From positions 1 through 5,964 of the forward strand of contig QGUO01000232.1 in assembly GCA_003242495.1 (NCBI GenBank): 5,964 nucleotides of DNA, given 5' to 3'. Within the stretch, counting starts at the first letter, position 1, and every line of letters begins with the position of its first letter. The notes beneath the pieces are model-generated. The model did not search any database and was not told where the DNA came from. It was given only the letters and a program-made list of their open reading frames with translations. Shown here one piece after another: positions 1 to 5,715 of the stretch. Both the position numbers and the translations under genes were made by a program. This stretch comes from Pseudomonadota bacterium (lineage in GTDB: Bacteria > Pseudomonadota > Gammaproteobacteria > Steroidobacterales > Steroidobacteraceae).

Positions 1-1410
1 CAGCCACGATGGCAACAGCGCCATGGGCCGGACGCCGAGCTCGAGCGAGCCGACCACGCCAACGTCGCCGGTTGCCTCGGCCGAGAGATAGCCGCGCACC
101 GAATACAGACCGCCAGCGATCATTTGCTCGCTCGAGACCAATGGGGAATCGGTCATCTGTGCGCCGAGCCGCAGACCGAGTTGCCAGGGTCCGGCCAAGT
201 CCCACGCCGCATCGAGATCCGTCTTCAGGTACGAAAAGCTCGGCGAGGCCTTGTAGCGCTTGTAGTCGAACGAGCTCCAGTCGCTGCCGTAACCGAGGAC
301 GCTGCGCACACCGGTGATCAGCGAGAGCCCGAAGCCGTACCGGCTGCGTTCATCCTGCAGGTATCCGGAATACGACAGCGTGAGCGGCGCATAACGCAGC
401 GGCACGTCATCGGTCGCATCACCGAACCTCAGCGACTCGTCGTTGTCCTTGAAATCGATGCCGACACTCAGCGCGTGCCACCAGGAACCGGCGTCCGGGA
501 TGGTGTAGGTCGCTTTGAGGCCGATCGAGTGTCCTCGGCCGAGAACCGTGCTGCCGTGGACACTCGCCACATTGCTGTCGGACACGTAGCCGGAAAGCTC
601 GAGACTCCAGTTCGAGCCAGGCAGGGGCGCTAGGTAAGCGCCCGACCAGACCCGGGTCTGACCCGGATCCTGAGGGGTCCCGAAGTACGTCAGCGATGCG
701 CGATGATCGAGTTGCCAGAGGTTGTCGTGTCCCAGCGAGGCGGTCGCGCGCAGCGCCTCGGTCTGCGGGCTGCGGTCGTTGTTCAGGCCGATGCCGACGT
801 GCCACGGTCGCTGGTCATCGACCTTGAGATCCACATCCATGGTGCCTGGCAGGGTTCCCTGCTTGACCAGCGGCAACACCTGTCGGGTGCCACGGCGGTT
901 GAGGGCGGTCAACTCCACCTGCGCCTCGACGAAGTTGGGCACCGCGCCCTCCGCCAAAGCGGGAACCTGCTCGCGCAGGGAAACGGGCGAGGTATAGCGC
1001 GCGTCGACCACGCGCAGCCGCCCGACCTTGATTTCGGTGACCTGCAGGAGCACCACACCGTCGTCGATCTGCTGCTCGGGGATATCGACATACACCGACT
1101 GGTATCCCTTCGCCCGATAGGCGGCGAGCAAGGCATCCCGCGCGGCCTCTATGTCCTGCATCGTGCGATCGGGGCCGAGGTAGGGCATGACCGCGCGCTC
1201 GATGGAGGGTGCATCCAGCACGGTGTTGCCGCGCACGAGGTATTCATCGATGTCGATACGGCGCGATACCGAGGAGGACGGCCTGTCCGGCGCTTCGGCG
1301 CGACCACTCTGTTGAGCGTGGAGCGCCGCTCCCGGCATCGCCAGCGCCAGCACGGTCAGGCACGTGGTTGCCCAACCATTGCGACGCTTTCTTGTCTTTC
1401 GGTCGTGCAT
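1..1410 (-). CDS. TpsB outer-membrane transporter (ShlB/FhaC/HecB family), partial: C-terminus beyond left edge
   Basis: Open frame of 470 codons with no stop before the window edge. The family forms an outer-membrane beta-barrel that exports, and sometimes activates, a large TpsA exoprotein (haemolysin or adhesin) across the outer membrane. Residues 1-32 look like a Sec signal peptide: basic start (RKTRKRR), hydrophobic TVLALAMPGAAL, probable cleavage after ALHA32. Residues about 51-126 fit a first POTRA domain (YLVRGNTVLD near 57-66; GYQSVYVDIPEQQIDDGVV near 102-120), and about 127-200 a second. The rest is alternating, aromatic-rich barrel sequence. The Omp85/TpsB signature VRGY lies at residues 438-441 inside GGLYSVRGY, as expected for the conserved loop-6 motif. 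Family members are usually about 550-600 residues, so roughly 100 are missing. The ATG at 1410 has no clear Shine-Dalgarno; it is chosen because it places the signal peptide at the N-terminus. The frame stays open upstream to a TAG at 1552-1554. The exported partner is not in the window and may lie to the left. Family is secure; substrate is unknown. Confidence 0.93.
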   Translation of the reverse strand, partial: MHDRKTRKRRNGWATTCLTVLALAMPGAALHAQQSGRAEAPDRPSSSVSRRIDIDEYLVRGNTVLDAPSIERAVMPYLGPDRTMQDIEAARDALLAAYRAKGYQSVYVDIPEQQIDDGVVLLQVTEIKVGRLRVVDARYTSPVSLREQVPALAEGAVPNFVEAQVELTALNRRGTRQVLPLVKQGTLPGTMDVDLKVDDQRPWHVGIGLNNDRSPQTEALRATASLGHDNLWQLDHRASLTYFGTPQDPGQTRVWSGAYLAPLPGSNWSLELSGYVSDSNVASVHGSTVLGRGHSIGLKATYTIPDAGSWWHALSVGIDFKDNDESLRFGDATDDVPLRYAPLTLSYSGYLQDERSRYGFGLSLITGVRSVLGYGSDWSSFDYKRYKASPSFSYLKTDLDAAWDLAGPWQLGLRLGAQMTDSPLVSSEQMIAGGLYSVRGYLSAEATGDVGVVGSLELGVRPMALLPSWL

Positions 1411-1585
1411 GCGCTCGAACTCAACTACCGACGAAGGCCACTGCGATGCAGAAGTCCGTCCCAAGTGCTCGTAGGGAGAAGTACGGCGAGGCGCCGCGGG
1501 CGGCAGGGCGGACCACGCTTTGGCGCTGACGCACGCGCCTTCTATGTATGCCTAGACGGGTCGAGCGGGGTGCGTTTACCGGTCT

Positions 1586-1602
1586 TTCATAAAAAATTCA
1601 TA
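1586..1602 (-). promoter_or_regulatory. AT-rich island, possible promoter region of the transporter gene
   Basis: On the minus strand this reads TATGAA, five T, TATGAA: two copies of a hexamer resembling a -10 box, 11 bases apart. It is the most AT-rich stretch of the spacer and lies 176 bases or more upstream of the transporter start. No good -35 hexamer is visible at the right distance, so this is a weak candidate only. Confidence 0.25.
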
Positions 1603-1688
1603 TTCGGCCGTCGCGTGCCCGGCTTTTCGCCCAGGAGGATCGAAGGCCGAGGGCGCTGCGACGGAGGCATGAGGCGCTACCCGGATGT

Positions 1689-1727
1689 TTGACACGCGCA
1701 CCGCCTCAAGCCTCACACTGATGTGAG
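1689..1727 (+). promoter_or_regulatory. Candidate promoter and operator dyad upstream of the MerR gene
   Basis: A perfect -35 hexamer TTGACA sits at 1689-1694. Nineteen bases later is CACACT (1714-1719), a poor -10 (3 of 6 matches), but 19-20 base spacers are typical of MerR-controlled promoters. A perfect 6-base inverted repeat CTCACA-CTGA-TGTGAG covers 1712-1727, overlapping the proposed -10, about 30 bases before the MerR ATG. In classical MerR promoters the dyad lies between the two hexamers, so the fit is incomplete. Autoregulation is inference. Confidence 0.35.
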
Positions 1728-1756
1728 CGTCGAGCGAAAAGTGGTATCGTCCGGCC

Positions 1757-2125
1757 ATGTCCAGGGCCAACCCGCAGCCGCTCAGGCACGCCGGCGAGCT
1801 TGCCCGCAGGACGGGCGCCTGCGCTCGATCCGGCACTACGACGACAACGTACTGCTGTCATCCGTTCGCGCCGCAAACGGCTATCGCTGGTTCCCTCCGT
1901 CAGGCGTCACACAGGTCCGGCAGATCCGGAGACTGATCGCGGCAGGCTTCAAGCGTGGGCGAGATCCGCGGGTTTCCGGATTGCATGCGCCTGATCGCAG
2001 GCGCCGCGGCATGCCCCGAAACCGCCGAAGTGCATCGCCGACGGCTCGCCTCCATTGAACGGCAGATCACGGAGCTCGAAGCGCGACGGACGCGCCTGCG
2101 CCGCATGCTGGCGGAAGGAACCTAG
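1757..2125 (+). pseudogene. MerR-family transcriptional regulator, disrupted by two frameshifts
   Basis: Three pieces in two frames together make a complete small MerR protein. Piece 1 (from the ATG at 1757) gives the start of the helix-turn-helix, HAGELARRTGA. Piece 2, one frame back from 1822, gives RSIRHYDDNVLLSS, AANGYRWF and QIRRLIAAGF, the rest of the winged DNA-binding domain. Piece 3, back in the first frame from 1952, gives SVGEIRGFPDCMRLIAG, then a C-terminal helix (ERQITELEARRTRLRRML) fitting the dimerising coiled coil, ending at TAG 2123-2125. Compared with the usual TGVSVRxIRxYD pattern, about 4 bases are missing at 1820-1821; one A is extra at 1951 (TTCAAGCGTG where TTCAGCGTG would keep frame). 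Net change is 3 bases, so the corrected protein would be about 123 residues. Translated straight from 1757 it stops soon after the second helix region. Two cysteines (PDCM, AACPE) occur where related regulators often carry a pair. Recent pseudogene or sequencing error cannot be separated here. Its effector is unknown. No good ribosome site precedes the ATG. Confidence 0.82.
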
Positions 2126-2295
2126 CCTTCGTCGAACCGACGGTGATGCGGGGCAGCCGCAGCGCCGTCATCCCCGGGGCGAGGCTGGCAAGCAGCTCGT
2201 ATCACCCGCTCATAGCGGCGGGGCGGTGCGTGCTCGGCAAGGCCCTCGACCGCGAATCGCAAATCAATGTCAGACGACCGACCTTAGAGATCTTT

Positions 2296-2886
2296 ATGTC
2301 ACAGCCGCTATCGGATCACGCCCTCAACCAGCTCTTTCGCGAAGCCCGCTCGCTGCACACCTTCGATGACCGTCCCGTCAGCGATGAGACGCTGCACCAG
2401 CTGTACGACTTGCTGCGACTCGGTCCCACCGCCTTCAACGGCCAGCCGGGGCGGTATGTGTTCGTGCGTTCGGCCGAGGCCAAGGAACGGCTGGCGCCGG
2501 CGTTGTCGGCCAGCAATCGCGCCAAGACCCTGGCGGCGCCCGTCACCGCGATCGTGGCCTGCCACATGCGGTTCTACGAGCATCTGCCCGTGCTGTTCCC
2601 GGCCTACGACGCGCGGTCGGTGTTCGAGCAGTCACCGGAGCACGCCAAGCAGACCGCCGAGCGCAACAGCATGCTGCAGGCCGGCTACCTGATTCTCGCG
2701 GCGCGTGCACTCGGACTGGACGCGGGACCGATGGCGGGCTTCGATGCCGCACACGTGGATCGCCTGTTCTTCCCCGATGGAGAGCACCACACGCTGCTGC
2801 TGGTGAACCTGGGCTATGGCAACCGCACAGGTCTCAAGCCACGCGGGCCGCGCCTGTCCTTCGAGCAGGCCGTGAAGCTGGTCTGA
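2296..2886 (+). CDS. rutE: RutE-like malonic semialdehyde reductase, nitroreductase family
   Basis: Encodes 196 residues, the length of E. coli RutE, and resembles it along its whole length as I recall that protein: SDETLHQLYDLLRLGPTAFN (29-48, FMN-site region), RLAPALSASNRAKTLAAPVTA (65-85), RNSMLQAGYLI (123-133) and ALGLDAGPMAGFD (138-150). RutE is a cytoplasmic flavoprotein that reduces malonic semialdehyde to 3-hydroxypropionate with NAD(P)H in the Rut pyrimidine-degradation pathway. No other rut gene is visible here, so the natural substrate may differ; members of this fold also reduce quinones, nitro compounds and enals. The frame is open upstream to 2143, but the match begins at the ATG at 2296, which has only a weak AGAGA (2286-2290) five bases before it. 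It starts 170 bases after the broken MerR gene on the same strand, so control by that regulator is possible but unproven. Confidence 0.88.
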   Translation: MSQPLSDHALNQLFREARSLHTFDDRPVSDETLHQLYDLLRLGPTAFNGQPGRYVFVRSAEAKERLAPALSASNRAKTLAAPVTAIVACHMRFYEHLPVLFPAYDARSVFEQSPEHAKQTAERNSMLQAGYLILAARALGLDAGPMAGFDAAHVDRLFFPDGEHHTLLLVNLGYGNRTGLKPRGPRLSFEQAVKLV

Positions 2887-2901
2887 GCCACCACCGCAGT
2901 C

Positions 2902-3594
2902 TCAGAATGGCTCTGTCCAGGGCCGCAGCTCCACCTCCCAGGTCCATGCGCTGCGGTGCTGACGATGGATGTGGAAGTACGTGTCGGCAATCGCGTCAGG
3001 ATCCAGCCATCGGTCGGGAGGTCCCTCTTCGCCGGGCGTTGCCCGGCTCGTGGCGATGCCGCCATCGATGACGAAATGCGCGACGTGAATGTTCTTCGGA
3101 GCAAGTTCGCGCGCCAGGCCCTGCGCAAGCGCCCGCACCGCGAACTTGGGCATGGAGAACGGCGTCGAGTGTGGCAGCGCTTTCACGCTGGCCGTGGCGC
3201 CGGTGAAGAAAATGGAGCCGCGGCCCGATCGCAGCATGCTCTTGGCCGCGCACTGGGCAACCAGGAAGGCCGACAGCGCGGTGATCTCATAGGAGCGTCG
3301 GACTTGTCCGGGATCCAGCTCGTCGATGGGTCCGCGATAGCGATCGGAGACGTTGGCCACCACGAGGTCGGGCGCGCCGAGGTCCGCTTCTACGCTTTGA
3401 AACAACTGGGTCACGAAGGCCGCCTGTGTCGCATCACAGCTGTACGTGCGCGCGTTCGTCTCCTTGGCGAGATCCTGCAGCTTGTCGATATTGCGGGCCG
3501 CCAGAGCGAGCTGCATGCCTTCCCGGGCGAACCGGCGAGCCAGCGAGGCGCTCAGACCTTTACCTGCACCGACGATCAAAGCGGTTTCCACCAT
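2902..3594 (-). CDS. Atypical short-chain dehydrogenase/reductase (SDR)
   Basis: Encodes 230 residues with a Rossmann fold. The nucleotide-binding loop is ALIVGAGKGLSASLARRF (5-22, a GxGxGxS form of TGxxxGxG); AAR at 32-34 after the second strand may favour NADP(H). LVVANVS (77-83) replaces the usual NNAG. The catalytic tetrad is not standard: counting from PFSMPKFAVRALAQ, Lys150 is present but the Tyr position is Phe146, the Ser position falls on Ala133 in FTGATAS, and the Asn position on Thr105. I recall SDRs with the same FTGATAS...FxxAKFALRALAQ...HVAHVVIDG layout, so this is probably a subfamily trait rather than damage. The C-terminus (DPDAIADTYFHIHRQ, then a WTEPF end) also matches that group. 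Start: the ATG at 3594 has GAGGGGG seven bases upstream; in-frame ATGs at 3615 and 3636 lack one and would add residues before the Rossmann strand. Its stop faces the reductase stop across 15 bases, with no room for separate terminators. Substrate unknown. Confidence 0.88.
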   Translation of the reverse strand: MVETALIVGAGKGLSASLARRFAREGMQLALAARNIDKLQDLAKETNARTYSCDATQAAFVTQLFQSVEADLGAPDLVVANVSDRYRGPIDELDPGQVRRSYEITALSAFLVAQCAAKSMLRSGRGSIFFTGATASVKALPHSTPFSMPKFAVRALAQGLARELAPKNIHVAHFVIDGGIATSRATPGEEGPPDRWLDPDAIADTYFHIHRQHRSAWTWEVELRPWTEPF

Positions 3595-3601
3595 GCCCGT
3601 G

Positions 3602-3608
3602 CCCCCTC
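3602..3608 (-). promoter_or_regulatory. Ribosome binding site deciding the SDR start
   Basis: GAGGGGG on the minus strand, seven bases before the ATG at 3594. It supports this start over the ATGs at 3615 and 3636, which would place the site inside the coding region. Confidence 0.7.
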
Positions 3609-3647
3609 GGTTCATGACGACGTGTGACCTCGCCACCCACCACTGCC

Positions 3648-3674
3648 GGACCGGATCAGTCGAGAACCCGGTCC
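3648..3674. repeat. Inverted repeat GGACCGG / CCGGTCC
   Basis: Perfect 7-base arms (3648-3654 and 3668-3674) around a 13-base loop, upstream of the SDR start. It could be an operator or a hairpin in the SDR leader. In DNA this GC-rich, one such repeat in a few hundred bases is not surprising by chance, so function is uncertain. Confidence 0.35.
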
Positions 3675-3698
3675 TTCAGCAGAGAGCGTGGCAGCGAC

Positions 3699-3728
3699 AT
3701 GAACTCGTGCCTGCCGGGACAAGTTCAT
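3699..3728. repeat. Inverted repeat ATGAACT / AGTTCAT
   Basis: Perfect 7-base arms (3699-3705 and 3722-3728) separated by 16 bases. The arms are AT-richer than the surroundings, which makes chance a little less likely than for the neighbouring GC-rich repeat. Its centre lies about 52 bases from the centre of that repeat, near five helical turns. A regulator-binding site in the divergent promoter region is possible; nothing here identifies the regulator. Confidence 0.35.
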
Positions 3729-3913
3729 AGGGAACTCAGTGACAAACGATTGCCGCAGGGCCGGGCGTCAGCGGTGGCGTGCGGCTGCAGCACGCCCGAG
3801 GGAGTCGCGCATGCGAAGCTGTGCGAACCGGGCCACGCCACCACCGGAAACCCACTACTTGCATCCTCTTCATTGCAGGCAGATGCTGCACGACGAGGCC
3901 GTCCGATCGCCGC

Positions 3914-3920
3914 AGAGGTG
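3914..3920 (+). promoter_or_regulatory. Ribosome binding site of the carbonic anhydrase gene
   Basis: AGAGGTG, with AGAGG ending six bases before the ATG at 3925. It fixes this start rather than the ATGs farther upstream in the same open frame. Confidence 0.7.
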
Positions 3921-3924
3921 TGCA

Positions 3925-4584
3925 ATGTCCGCTTCGATCATTGATCAGTGTCTCGAACGCAATGCACGATATGCTGCGGGCGAGTCGGTGCATGATTCAG
4001 CCTACCCCGGTGCACGGCCCATCAGACCCGCCAAACGCCTGGCCGTGGTGGCCTGCATGGATGCGCGGCTCGATGTGGAGGACCTGCTGGGGCTGCAGAC
4101 GGGCGACGCCCACATCATCCGCAACGCCGGCGGTGTGGTGAACGATGACACCATTCGCAGCCTGATCATTTCGCACCACCTGCTCGACACCAACGAGATC
4201 ATCCTGATCCATCACACGCGCTGCGGCATGCTGGCCTTCACCGACGATCTGCTGAAGGCGGGTCTCGAGGGCGATCGCGAAGCCGAGAAGCTGCTGCGCC
4301 AGGCCACGGATCGAAATTTCACGACATGCGGCAAGAGCGCCGCGGCGCCCGCGGCATTTCATGCGTTCCGCGGTGCACCCGAGCCGCTCGACAGTCCGCG
4401 CAGCGAGCAAAGCACCGAGCGCCTGGCGTTGGACGTGCGGCGCGGCATGTCGGCCATCCTGAACCATCCCTGGATGCCGATGACCGGACCGGATGCCATC
4501 CATGTTCGCGGCTTCATTTACGACGTCGATACCGGGAAGCTCGAGGAAGTGAGTCCCGACGGACCCATCGCGGCATCCGGCTGA
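3925..4584 (+). CDS. Beta-class carbonic anhydrase with extended middle region
   Basis: Encodes 219 residues. Beta carbonic anhydrases are zinc enzymes that interconvert CO2 and bicarbonate in the cytoplasm, feeding carboxylation reactions and pH balance. Zinc ligands and active-site residues are clear: Cys44, Asp46 and Arg48 in VVACMDARLDV (41-51), then His97 and Cys100 in ILIHHTRCGM (93-102). HIIRNAGGVVNDDTIRSL (63-80) is the usual loop and helix between them, and the C-terminal strand is VRGFIYDVDTGKLEEV. This is the short beta type typified by Mycobacterium tuberculosis Rv1284 (about 163 residues). Here the stretch from CGM to RGF is about 92 residues, against about 53 in that protein as I recall it; the extra part includes LLRQATDRNFTTCGK and FRGAPEPLDSPRSEQ. 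The start at 3925 is backed by AGAGGTG and by where the family match begins. There is no signal peptide. Probably transcribed alone. Very sure of family; oligomer and activity untested. Confidence 0.94.
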   Translation: MSASIIDQCLERNARYAAGESVHDSAYPGARPIRPAKRLAVVACMDARLDVEDLLGLQTGDAHIIRNAGGVVNDDTIRSLIISHHLLDTNEIILIHHTRCGMLAFTDDLLKAGLEGDREAEKLLRQATDRNFTTCGKSAAAPAAFHAFRGAPEPLDSPRSEQSTERLALDVRRGMSAILNHPWMPMTGPDAIHVRGFIYDVDTGKLEEVSPDGPIAASG

Positions 4585-4863
4585 GCAGGCCGGGGGTTCC
4601 GAGCAGTCGAACGTCTCCTCGGCGAGAAGCGCGGCGATCTCCGCGCGGGCGTTGGCCATGTCGCCGGCAACCTCGCGACACAGCCGTGTGAGTGGGCGTG
4701 CGCGCCTGCCGGGAGCTGTGCAGCCCGGCGAGCATCACTCGTCTGCGCCTGGGCCGCGCCTTCTCAGACTTGCGCGGGAAAGCGCTTTGCCAGCCGCCTC
4801 TGCCAATCCGCTTCGATGCCATCGGGCCAGGCCGAGGGCTGCAGCGCCATAGCCGATCGATCG
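4585..4863. other. Convergent spacer between carbonic anhydrase and hydrolase genes
   Basis: About 279 bases between two stops that face each other. It holds one GC-rich hairpin (4708-4729) and two short minus-strand stretches of protein-like appearance but no supporting signals: a 28-codon frame from 4850 to 4764 and a stretch at about 4590-4710 including REVAGDMANARAEIAALLAE. I recognise neither and do not call genes here. A decayed gene is possible. Confidence 0.5.
4708..4729. terminator. GC-rich hairpin between convergent genes, possible weak terminator
   Basis: Arms GCCGGG (4708-4713) and CCCGGC (4724-4729) around a 10-base loop. Its position between two converging genes suits a shared terminator, but there is no run of T on either side, so it does not look like a standard intrinsic terminator. 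Confidence 0.25.
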
Positions 4864-5640
4864 CTAGCCGCGCGGTCGAAGAAAGTCGCGAATGGCGAGC
4901 GCACAGATCTCGTGCTGGTCCTGGAACGCCAGGTGCCCGGCGGACGGGACGTTGAGCAGCTGCGCCTGCGGCAACTGCCGGCGAAGCGCGACCGCCTCGT
5001 CCAGCGAGAACAAGTGATCGTCGTCACCGCGCACGATGAGCGTGGGTTGCCGGATGTCTTGGATGGCCTCGGGATTCGGGTACCCGGTGGCGCTCCGGTC
5101 GAGCCACAGTTGCTTGGATGCTTCGATGAAGCGCGCGAAATCGGCCTCGGGATTCAGCCGTTCGTACTCCACGCGGACGTGCGGGAACCTGGCATCGCAG
5201 GCCGCGGGCGTGATGCGCTCGAGGATTTGCGCAGCCTGATCGCTGAGGCTGCAAGGCGCACCGATCGCGACCAGCCGATCGATACGGTCAGGCGCCTGCA
5301 ACGCCAGGCGATAGCCCACGATGCCGCCATCGCTGAAGCCGATGAGGCTGGCGCACTCGATCCTTAGGTGATCGAGCAGACATAATGCGTCCTCGGCGAT
5401 CTGCTGATAAGTCAGCGCCCGCGAGCCCAGCGTGGACTTGCCGTGCCCGCGGGTGTCCAGGCCGATCAGGCGATGCGTTGCAGCGAGACTCGTTGCGAGG
5501 ACACTGAAATCGCCGAGATGCCCCATGCCGCCATGCAGGAACAACAATGCGGGCCGCGATGCATCGCCCGCCTGCTCGTACCAGATGCGGGCATCGTCGA
5601 TTCCGAGCCAGTCGCCTTGAACATGAGAGAACACGGACAT
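4864..5640 (-). CDS. Alpha/beta hydrolase-fold enzyme
   Basis: Encodes 258 residues with the full set of alpha/beta hydrolase marks: oxyanion-hole segment LLFLHGGMG (32-40), LDTRGHGKS (61-69), nucleophile elbow GFSDGG with Ser103, acid in RGDDDHLF (204-211, most likely Asp208), and base His236 in SAGHLAF. Members hydrolyse esters, lactones, epoxides or C-C bonds; the substrate cannot be told from this sequence. The usual cap region spans about 130-195. It is a single-domain cytoplasmic enzyme with no signal peptide or membrane segment. Start: the ATG at 5640 has AGGAG (5647-5651) six bases upstream; an in-frame ATG at 5679 would add 13 residues and put that site inside the gene. It lies 75 bases downstream of the transporter gene on the same strand, so the two may be cotranscribed, though a -10-like GATAAT in the gap could give it its own promoter. 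Confidence 0.9.
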   Translation of the reverse strand: MSVFSHVQGDWLGIDDARIWYEQAGDASRPALLFLHGGMGHLGDFSVLATSLAATHRLIGLDTRGHGKSTLGSRALTYQQIAEDALCLLDHLRIECASLIGFSDGGIVGYRLALQAPDRIDRLVAIGAPCSLSDQAAQILERITPAACDARFPHVRVEYERLNPEADFARFIEASKQLWLDRSATGYPNPEAIQDIRQPTLIVRGDDDHLFSLDEAVALRRQLPQAQLLNVPSAGHLAFQDQHEICALAIRDFLRPRG

Positions 5641-5646
5641 GTCGCG

Positions 5647-5651
5647 CTCCT
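5647..5651 (-). promoter_or_regulatory. Ribosome binding site deciding the hydrolase start
   Basis: AGGAG on the minus strand, six bases before the ATG at 5640. This is the best ribosome site in the window and rules in the shorter protein over the ATG at 5679. Confidence 0.8.
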
Positions 5652-5667
5652 GAATGGGCCCGTGTCG

Positions 5668-5673
5668 ATTATC
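5668..5673 (-). promoter_or_regulatory. Possible -10 box of the hydrolase gene
   Basis: GATAAT on the minus strand (5 of 6 matches to TATAAT), 27 bases before the ATG at 5640, which would give a leader of about 20 bases. No good -35 is seen 16-18 bases upstream, so the call is weak. Confidence 0.25.
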
Positions 5674-5715
5674 ACTCACTCGCAGGCGAAAAGACCGTGT
5701 ATCGGAGGCGACCCG

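Larger units (their letters stand above)
1411..1756. other. Spacer between transporter gene and MerR gene
   Basis: About 346 bases between divergently oriented genes. No frame here has family-like sequence. It must carry the promoters for the transporter (minus) and the MerR gene (plus). Two things stand out: a short AT-rich island at about 1586-1602 in otherwise GC-rich DNA, and a TTGACA hexamer followed by an inverted repeat at 1689-1727. Open frames crossing the region on either strand look like shadows of the flanking genes. Confidence 0.6.
3595..3924. other. Divergent spacer between SDR and carbonic anhydrase genes
   Basis: About 330 bases with no convincing gene. The open frame that continues from the carbonic anhydrase back to 3739 is rich in Arg, Cys and Pro and does not match the family, so it is treated as non-coding. 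The region must hold promoters in both directions, but no strong -35/-10 pair is visible. It contains two perfect 7-base inverted repeats, listed separately. Confidence 0.6.

Noticed and set aside
703..1692. Long plus-strand open frame of 329 codons
   Set aside because: It is antisense to the transporter gene, which has a clear signal peptide, POTRA region and VRGY motif. The translated product is Arg-rich with no recognisable family.
1669..1692. Seven-codon frame MRRYPDV before the MerR gene, considered as a leader peptide
   Set aside because: Its GGAGG is only one base from the ATG, too close to act as a ribosome site, and nothing suggests attenuation.
1712..1727. Dyad considered as a CRP site
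   Set aside because: CRP sites read TGTGA-N6-TCACA. Here the half-sites are in the reverse order with a 4-base spacer.
1576..1836. Minus-strand open frame of 86 codons across the MerR upstream region
   Set aside because: Starts inside the MerR gene on the opposite strand, has no ribosome site and no recognisable sequence.
2956..3627. Plus-strand open frame of 223 codons
   Set aside because: Antisense to the SDR gene, which has full-length family resemblance and a good ribosome site.
3997..4659. Minus-strand open frame of 220 codons
   Set aside because: It lies antisense to the carbonic anhydrase, whose zinc ligands and conserved motifs are clear. GC-rich third positions commonly open such shadow frames.
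4854..4863. Palindrome CGATCGATCG next to the hydrolase stop
   Set aside because: A short repeat of the GATC tetramer, easily found by chance; no repeat copies or flanking element support a function.
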